Assembly: GCA_002477275.1 (NCBI GenBank)
Contig: DLOU01000050.1
Location: 19,122 to 28,120 of the forward strand
Source of the DNA: Caryophanales bacterium UBA7476
Lineage (GTDB): Bacteria; Bacillota_I; Bacilli_A; RF39; UBA660
DNA length: 8,999 nt
Direction: 5' to 3'
Shown here one piece after another: positions 6,201 through 8,999 of this stretch; position 1 is the stretch's first letter, and every line of letters begins with the position of its first letter. The notes beneath the pieces were generated by a model that worked only from the letters and a program-made list of their open reading frames with translations, was not told where the DNA came from and made no database searches. A program made the position numbers and the translations under genes.

Positions 6201-7927
6201 ACTCTAATGATGAAGGTTATCTTGTTGGTTCCCGTGGATCTGTTGGATCTAGTTTCGTTGCTACTATGATGGGAATTACTGAAGTTAATCCTCTTGCTGC
6301 ACATTATAGATGTGATAAATGTAAACTTAGTATTTTTGAAGATGAAAATGGTGATCCATATGGAGCTGATTATTCTTCTGGATTTGATCTTCCTGACAAA
6401 GAGTGCCCTAATTGTCATATTCCTATGATTAAAGATGGACAGGATATGCCGTTTGCAACTTTCCTTGGATTTAATGCAGATAAAGTTCCAGATATTGATT
6501 TGAATTTCTCAGATTTAAATCAAGCAAGTGCTCATGCATATACTAAAGTATTGTTTGGGGAAGATAATGTTTATAGAGCTGGTACTATTGGTACTGTTGC
6601 TGATAAGACCGCTTTTGGATTTGTTAAAGGTTGGGCAGAAGAACATGAAAAAGATATAAGAACTGCAGAAGTTGAAAGACTTTCTATGGGATGTACTGGA
6701 GTAAAAAGAACTACTGGTCAGCATCCTGGAGGAATAGTTGTTATTCCTGATTATATGGAAGTGTTTGATTTTACTCCATTCCAATTTCCTGCAGAAGATG
6801 CAACTGCTGAATGGAGAACTACACACTTTGATTACCACGCTATTGATCAATGTGTTTTAAAACTTGATATTTTGGGACATTCAGATCCTACTCAGCTTAG
6901 ATTAATACAATTACAATCTGGAACTGATATTATGAAAGTTCCACTAGATGATAAGGCTACAATGAGTATATTTACTTCAACTGATGCTTTAGGGGTTACT
7001 AAAGAACAAATTATGTGTAATACTGGAACACTTGGTATACCAGAATTTGGTACTCCATTTACAATTAAACTTGTTGAAGATACTAAACCAACATCTTTTG
7101 GTGAGTTAATTAAGATTTCAGGTTTATCACATGGTACTGATGTTTGGCTTGGAAACGCGCAAGATTTAATTGCGAACAATATAGTTCCATTTAAAGATAC
7201 AATTGGCTGTCGTGATGATATTATGGTTTATCTAATGTATAATGGAGTTGCTCCACTTAAAGCATTTAAAATAATGGAATTTGTTCGTAAAGGAAGAGCT
7301 AGTAAAGATCCAGAAACATGGCAAGGACATGTTAAAACTATGCAAGATGCTAATATTCCTGATTGGTTTATTGGTTCTTGCCAAAAAATTAAATACATGT
7401 TCCCTAAGGCACATGCAGCGGCATACGTTATTTCAGCATTTAGAATTGCTTGGTATAAAGTACATATGCCAGTTTATTTCTATGCATCATGGTATTCATC
7501 TAAAGCAACTGATGTAGATGTAGAAGCTATGATAGGGGGATATGATAAAATAAAACAAACTTTATTAGATATTCAAGCAAAAGGTTATGAAGCGTCTAAT
7601 AAAGAAAATGGACAAGCTGAAAGTTTAAAAGTTGCATTAGAAGCAACAGCTCGCGGAATAAAATTTTTAAATGTTGATTTATATGAAAGTGAAGCAATTG
7701 TATGGAAAGTTAAGAATGATACTGAGATATATCCACCATTTAATTCAATTGCAGGACTTGGTGATACAGTTGCTAAAAACATTGTAAAAGAAAGAGAAAA
7801 TAAACCTTTCTTAAGTATTGAAGATGTACAAATTAGAGGCAAAGTATCAGGTACACTTATTGAAAAAATGAAAGAAATGGGAATACTTAAAGATCTACCA
7901 GATTCAAATCAACTTTCATTATTTTAA
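3290..7927 (+). CDS. polC: DNA polymerase III PolC-type alpha subunit, 1545 aa
   Basis: This is the replicative DNA polymerase of low-GC Gram-positives, which extends primers and proofreads at the fork. Domains in order are: a divergent N-terminal domain (1-200), an OB fold (about 225-320, VTIWGEIFG), and the first PHP part (HAH, H335/H337). Next are an inserted DEDDh 3'-5' exonuclease (D430 and E432 in DFET, D516, H572, D577) and the rest of PHP (GDVHHI, 742-747). The polymerase core has GSRGSVGSS (980-988), a zinc site (C1008, C1011, C1039, C1042), catalytic D1068 and D1070 in PDIDLNF and probably D1193 in LKLDILGH. A helix-hairpin-helix region and a terminal clamp-binding QLSLF (1541-1545) complete it. 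All key residues are present. It is about 100 residues longer than Bacillus subtilis PolC (1437 aa), largely from an insertion near 880-950. It follows the 278-aa gene by 15 nt; I see no terminator behind it. Confidence 0.98.
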   Translation: MDDKIKILLDRLNIENNHYPSFYNSKLTKIKVNKKSNSCIIYLSNDKMFDVNIIKELENNKHLIDKSIDKVSIVYDFESKDNNTYLSYYSFVLEEVKDILRVLEIYKDKLKLIDDKFVLIANNKVEETKLNNALPRINEIYHNLGLESSVSVVLEEEHFIREEINKSLNDSIDNMKNSIDEYNNKTEEKEEAPKPKYPTRRSTKKDPNSVIGVMIEDMPIPIHSIIGEDNNVTIWGEIFGIEYFESSKSDFKIITLKVTDYEDSIYCKVFAREENEYKRICSELKKGKWYKIRGYVKSDHFSNDELVLNARDIILEDKKKDKREDNAIEKRVELHAHTKMSQMDGLCDEIELVNQAISFGHKAIAITDHNGCQAFPHVFNTVTSYNKNQADEDKFKAIYGTELTLIDDSVDIVVRPTDEVMLDLEYVVFDFETTGFNAGGKDSIIEIGAVKIKDGVITDKYDELINPGVKLEQKIIDVTSITDEMLEGKDNEENAIKRFIEWFGDLPMVAHNAKFDVSFLEMAYKKYNLGTFKNTVIDTLELSRTLDNTYARHSLSALVKRYDIPWDEESHHRGDYDAEGTALVFYKMLKKLDNRNIERMNQLDELVSRDEIHKYGKSYHVNLLAKNKVGLKNLFKLISLANTKYLYKTPRILRSEIENNREGLLVGSGCYESEVFLQARSKADQELTNIIRFYDYVEVQPLECYGHLIQSGDFSNEYELSHHLKKIIRVTEEAGKLIVATGDVHHINREDKIYREIIVNQKVPGGGRHPLARNNIKEIPSNHFRTTEEMLNDFKFLEDDLLIHKLVIENPNKIADMVDIIEVIIDTGGIPFSPRVKADDGNSYLDCPVVVTDLVYTKAGDWYGDPLPYSIEERIATELYGDIVYKIIKENLEKENLSKEEFNVKSHKMLHDIILSGKGKVSEFVSDYVKRTSEEELDEKALEKATSKAMGGVIGGGFDPIYLIAQRLVKHSNDEGYLVGSRGSVGSSFVATMMGITEVNPLAAHYRCDKCKLSIFEDENGDPYGADYSSGFDLPDKECPNCHIPMIKDGQDMPFATFLGFNADKVPDIDLNFSDLNQASAHAYTKVLFGEDNVYRAGTIGTVADKTAFGFVKGWAEEHEKDIRTAEVERLSMGCTGVKRTTGQHPGGIVVIPDYMEVFDFTPFQFPAEDATAEWRTTHFDYHAIDQCVLKLDILGHSDPTQLRLIQLQSGTDIMKVPLDDKATMSIFTSTDALGVTKEQIMCNTGTLGIPEFGTPFTIKLVEDTKPTSFGELIKISGLSHGTDVWLGNAQDLIANNIVPFKDTIGCRDDIMVYLMYNGVAPLKAFKIMEFVRKGRASKDPETWQGHVKTMQDANIPDWFIGSCQKIKYMFPKAHAAAYVISAFRIAWYKVHMPVYFYASWYSSKATDVDVEAMIGGYDKIKQTLLDIQAKGYEASNKENGQAESLKVALEATARGIKFLNVDLYESEAIVWKVKNDTEIYPPFNSIAGLGDTVAKNIVKERENKPFLSIEDVQIRGKVSGTLIEKMKEMGILKDLPDSNQLSLF
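5927..6139 (+). other. Lineage-specific insertion in PolC (residues about 880-950)
   Basis: B. subtilis PolC as I recall it runs from RLEKEL directly into KSIIGHGFAVIYLI. Here RIATEL (ending at L879) is separated from GGVIGGGFDPIYLI (from G951) by about 71 residues, mostly charged and apparently helical (Lys/Glu-rich, with KMLHDIILSG and EEELDEKALEKA). The flanks are conserved and the frame is intact, so this is an inserted subdomain just before the polymerase core's GSRGSVGSS. Boundaries come from remembered alignment. Confidence 0.6.
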
Positions 7928-7934
7928 AAAATTC

Positions 7935-7963
7935 TTTTCAGCTTAAAAAAAATATGTTACAAT
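7935..7963 (+). promoter_or_regulatory. Sigma-A-type promoter for the membrane-protein gene
   Basis: TTTTCA (-35, 7935-7940), a 17-nt spacer and TACAAT (-10, 7958-7963) with an extended TG at 7955-7956. It lies 8 nt beyond the polC stop. The predicted start site is about 12 nt before the ATG at 7982, within or just before the Shine-Dalgarno GAGGT (7971-7975), so the leader is very short. Confidence 0.7.
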
Positions 7964-7981
7964 AATTGTAGAGGTAAGATT

Positions 7982-8869
7982 ATGAAAAAAAATAATGGTA
8001 AATTTAAAATTAATTTAAAGAAAATTGGGAAAAAAATTTCAACTTTGTATAAGAAAATATGGATTAATAAAAAGTATAGAAAGGTGTTTTTAGGTGTAAT
8101 AGCAGCACTATTTATTGTTATTGCTATTATTATAATTGTTTCTAGTTCTAGAAAACTATCATCTATTGAAGAAAGAGAATTAAAGAAAAATAGTGAAATA
8201 GTTATGAGCTATATGGAAGAAATAGAAAATGTTAAAAAAGCAGAACTATCTTCATATATAATTTATGCTATGGAATATAATTATAATGAAAATGATAAAA
8301 CATCTTTGACATTAAGTAAGATGAAAACTTTACTTGAAAGTGTCTTTAATAAGACTTTTAGTACAAAAGAAATAGAAAAAATAGGTATTACTCCAGATAT
8401 GCTTGATAAGAATATTTCTTATGATCCAGGTGAAAAGAAATTCACTATTGATAAAAGTTCATTTAGTTATGCAGATATTGCTGCTACTAAAATAGTTAAA
8501 TATCAATTACAAAGCATTAAGAAAACTGGTAAAAATAAATTTGTTGCTATATATGATAAATATGTTGTTTCAAATCCTTATGAAGTTCTAAATTATTATG
8601 ATAATTTAAATAATGAAAATAATAGTAAGAAAGATAATAAAAAAGATAGTAAGAAACAAACAACTAAGGTAAAAACTTATGATACAACTGATATATTTAA
8701 TTATTTAACTGGAAAAGAAAAGGTTAAAGTAATGAAAACATATATTACAAATGAAAATGCATCAAAAGTTGGTAAGAAAAAAGGAACAGTTATTGTTAAA
8801 TATCTTCTTGAAGATGATAACATTTTAGTAAATGAAATTAAATCTGGAAAGAAAAAAATTAAGTATTAA
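7982..8869 (+). CDS. Unrecognised single-pass membrane protein, 295 aa
   Basis: The family is not recognised. A very basic N-terminus (thirteen Lys and one Arg in the first 34 residues) precedes one hydrophobic helix at about 35-56 (VFLGVIAALFIVIAIIIIV). By the positive-inside rule the N-terminus is cytoplasmic and residues 57-295 lie outside. The outer part has a helical segment (60-135), a mixed domain up to about 205, a Lys/Asn/Asp linker (209-231) and a small C-terminal domain (232-295) ending in a KSGKKKIKY tail. There are no cysteines and no catalytic motif that I can identify. The start has a GAGGT Shine-Dalgarno 6 nt upstream. The gene has its own promoter and a terminator immediately after its stop, so it can be monocistronic, with possible read-through from polC. 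It is not RimP, the usual gene downstream of polC in Bacillus. Confidence 0.88.
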   Translation: MKKNNGKFKINLKKIGKKISTLYKKIWINKKYRKVFLGVIAALFIVIAIIIIVSSSRKLSSIEERELKKNSEIVMSYMEEIENVKKAELSSYIIYAMEYNYNENDKTSLTLSKMKTLLESVFNKTFSTKEIEKIGITPDMLDKNISYDPGEKKFTIDKSSFSYADIAATKIVKYQLQSIKKTGKNKFVAIYDKYVVSNPYEVLNYYDNLNNENNSKKDNKKDSKKQTTKVKTYDTTDIFNYLTGKEKVKVMKTYITNENASKVGKKKGTVIVKYLLEDDNILVNEIKSGKKKIKY

Positions 8870-8898
8870 AATCAATGCAAAAATGCATTGATTTTTTT
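8868..8898 (+). terminator. Intrinsic terminator after the membrane-protein gene
   Basis: A 9-bp perfect stem, ATCAATGCA (8871-8879) with TGCATTGAT (8884-8892), has an AAAA loop (8880-8883). It is extended by A-T pairs from 8868-8870 and followed by a T7 run (8892-8898). It overlaps the end of the TAA stop. The A-run on the other side is shorter, so reverse-strand activity would be weaker. Confidence 0.93.
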
Positions 8899-8919
8899 GC
8901 GAAAATCACGCTATTTTTA

Positions 8920-8948
8920 TTGTATTATAGTTTTTTTTTTGATATAAT
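8920..8948 (+). promoter_or_regulatory. Strong promoter with a T10 run in its spacer
   Basis: TTGTAT (-35, 8920-8925) and a perfect TATAAT (-10, 8943-8948) with extended TG (8940-8941) are separated by exactly 17 nt. The spacer is TATAG, ten Ts (8931-8940), GA. Gain or loss of a T would move the spacer off the optimal 17. It drives the gene starting at 8987, with a leader of about 30 nt. Confidence 0.75.
8931..8940 (+). repeat. T10 homopolymer inside promoter spacer
   Basis: Ten consecutive Ts sit between the -35 and -10 elements, an unstable tract length in small AT-rich genomes. Confidence 0.95.
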
Positions 8949-8986
8949 TTTCTTAGAAGAATAGTTATAGAAAGTAGGTGTTATTT

Positions 8987-8999
8987 ATGTATAGAAATA
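8987..8999 (+). CDS. Start of a gene, cut off by the window end
   Basis: ATG at 8987 is preceded by AGTAGGTG (8973-8980) as Shine-Dalgarno at 6-nt spacing and by a strong promoter at 8920-8948. Only M-Y-R-N and one further base are visible, so the product cannot be named. The call as a gene start rests on promoter, Shine-Dalgarno and start codon being in correct order and spacing. Confidence 0.6.

Noticed and set aside
4232..7842. Several minus-strand and +frame open frames of 60-111 codons inside polC
   Set aside because: They overlap a conserved polymerase gene throughout and have no Shine-Dalgarno or recognisable product; they are shadow frames.
7928..7957. Terminator directly after polC
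   Set aside because: I see no stem-loop with a T-run in the 54-nt gap before the next gene.
8899..8940. Second terminator ending in the T10 run
   Set aside because: Only 3-4 bp stems (GCG/CGC, CTAT/ATAG) precede the Ts, while -35 and -10 elements fit around the run at exactly 17 nt.
1..8999. tRNA, rRNA, riboswitch, insertion sequence, integrase, attachment site or defence system
   Set aside because: Gaps between genes are all under about 120 bases and are accounted for by terminators, promoters and Shine-Dalgarno sites; I saw no cloverleaf, terminal inverted repeats or transposase/integrase motifs.

Overview
The window is AT-rich, with A/T-biased codons, Shine-Dalgarno-led genes and a PolC-type replicative polymerase. 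Together these point to a low-GC Bacillota/Mollicutes-like bacterium. All tryptophans I inspected are TGG, no TGA interrupts the 1545-codon polC, and all five visible stops are TAA or TAG. This argues for the standard bacterial code and against Mycoplasma/Spiroplasma code 4. My best guess, as inference, is an uncultured gut lineage of the RF39 or related Bacilli type. Everything annotated is on the + strand.

Layout. (1) 2-2098 is the 3' part of a large, repeat-rich, envelope-type protein: 72-aa-period tandem repeats, an acidic Ser/Asp/Gly/Asn linker, EKDP repeats, a Pro/Gln/Gly stalk, a Flg_new (InlB-B-like) beta module, Gly/Ala-rich hydrophobic segments and a C-terminal domain. (2) 2109-2342 is a 77-aa DUF1292-like protein whose Shine-Dalgarno overlaps the stop of the previous gene. 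An intrinsic terminator follows. (3) 2438-3274 is an unrecognised 278-aa protein with its own extended -10 promoter. (4) 3290-7927 is polC, 15 nt behind gene 3 and probably co-transcribed with it. (5) 7982-8869 is an unrecognised single-pass membrane protein with its own promoter, ended by a strong terminator. (6) From 8987 a new gene starts (only four codons visible), behind a promoter whose 17-nt spacer contains a T10 run.

How the parts relate. The 3'-end of the surface-protein operon (genes 1-2) is insulated from the replication operon (genes 3-4) by the terminator at 2343-2373. PolC is complete, with PHP, DEDDh proofreading exonuclease, zinc site, palm carboxylates and a C-terminal clamp-binding QLSLF. 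It carries a roughly 70-residue insertion before the GSRGSVGSS motif relative to Bacillus subtilis PolC as I recall it. The usual polC neighbours (proS, rimP-nusA) are absent. The most interesting points are the slippage-prone T10 in the last promoter, the modular repeat protein with an unusual membrane segment, the PolC insertion, and the unknown gene in the polC operon with a possible degenerate zinc-peptidase-like motif. I found no clear evidence of a complete novel defence or mobile system.
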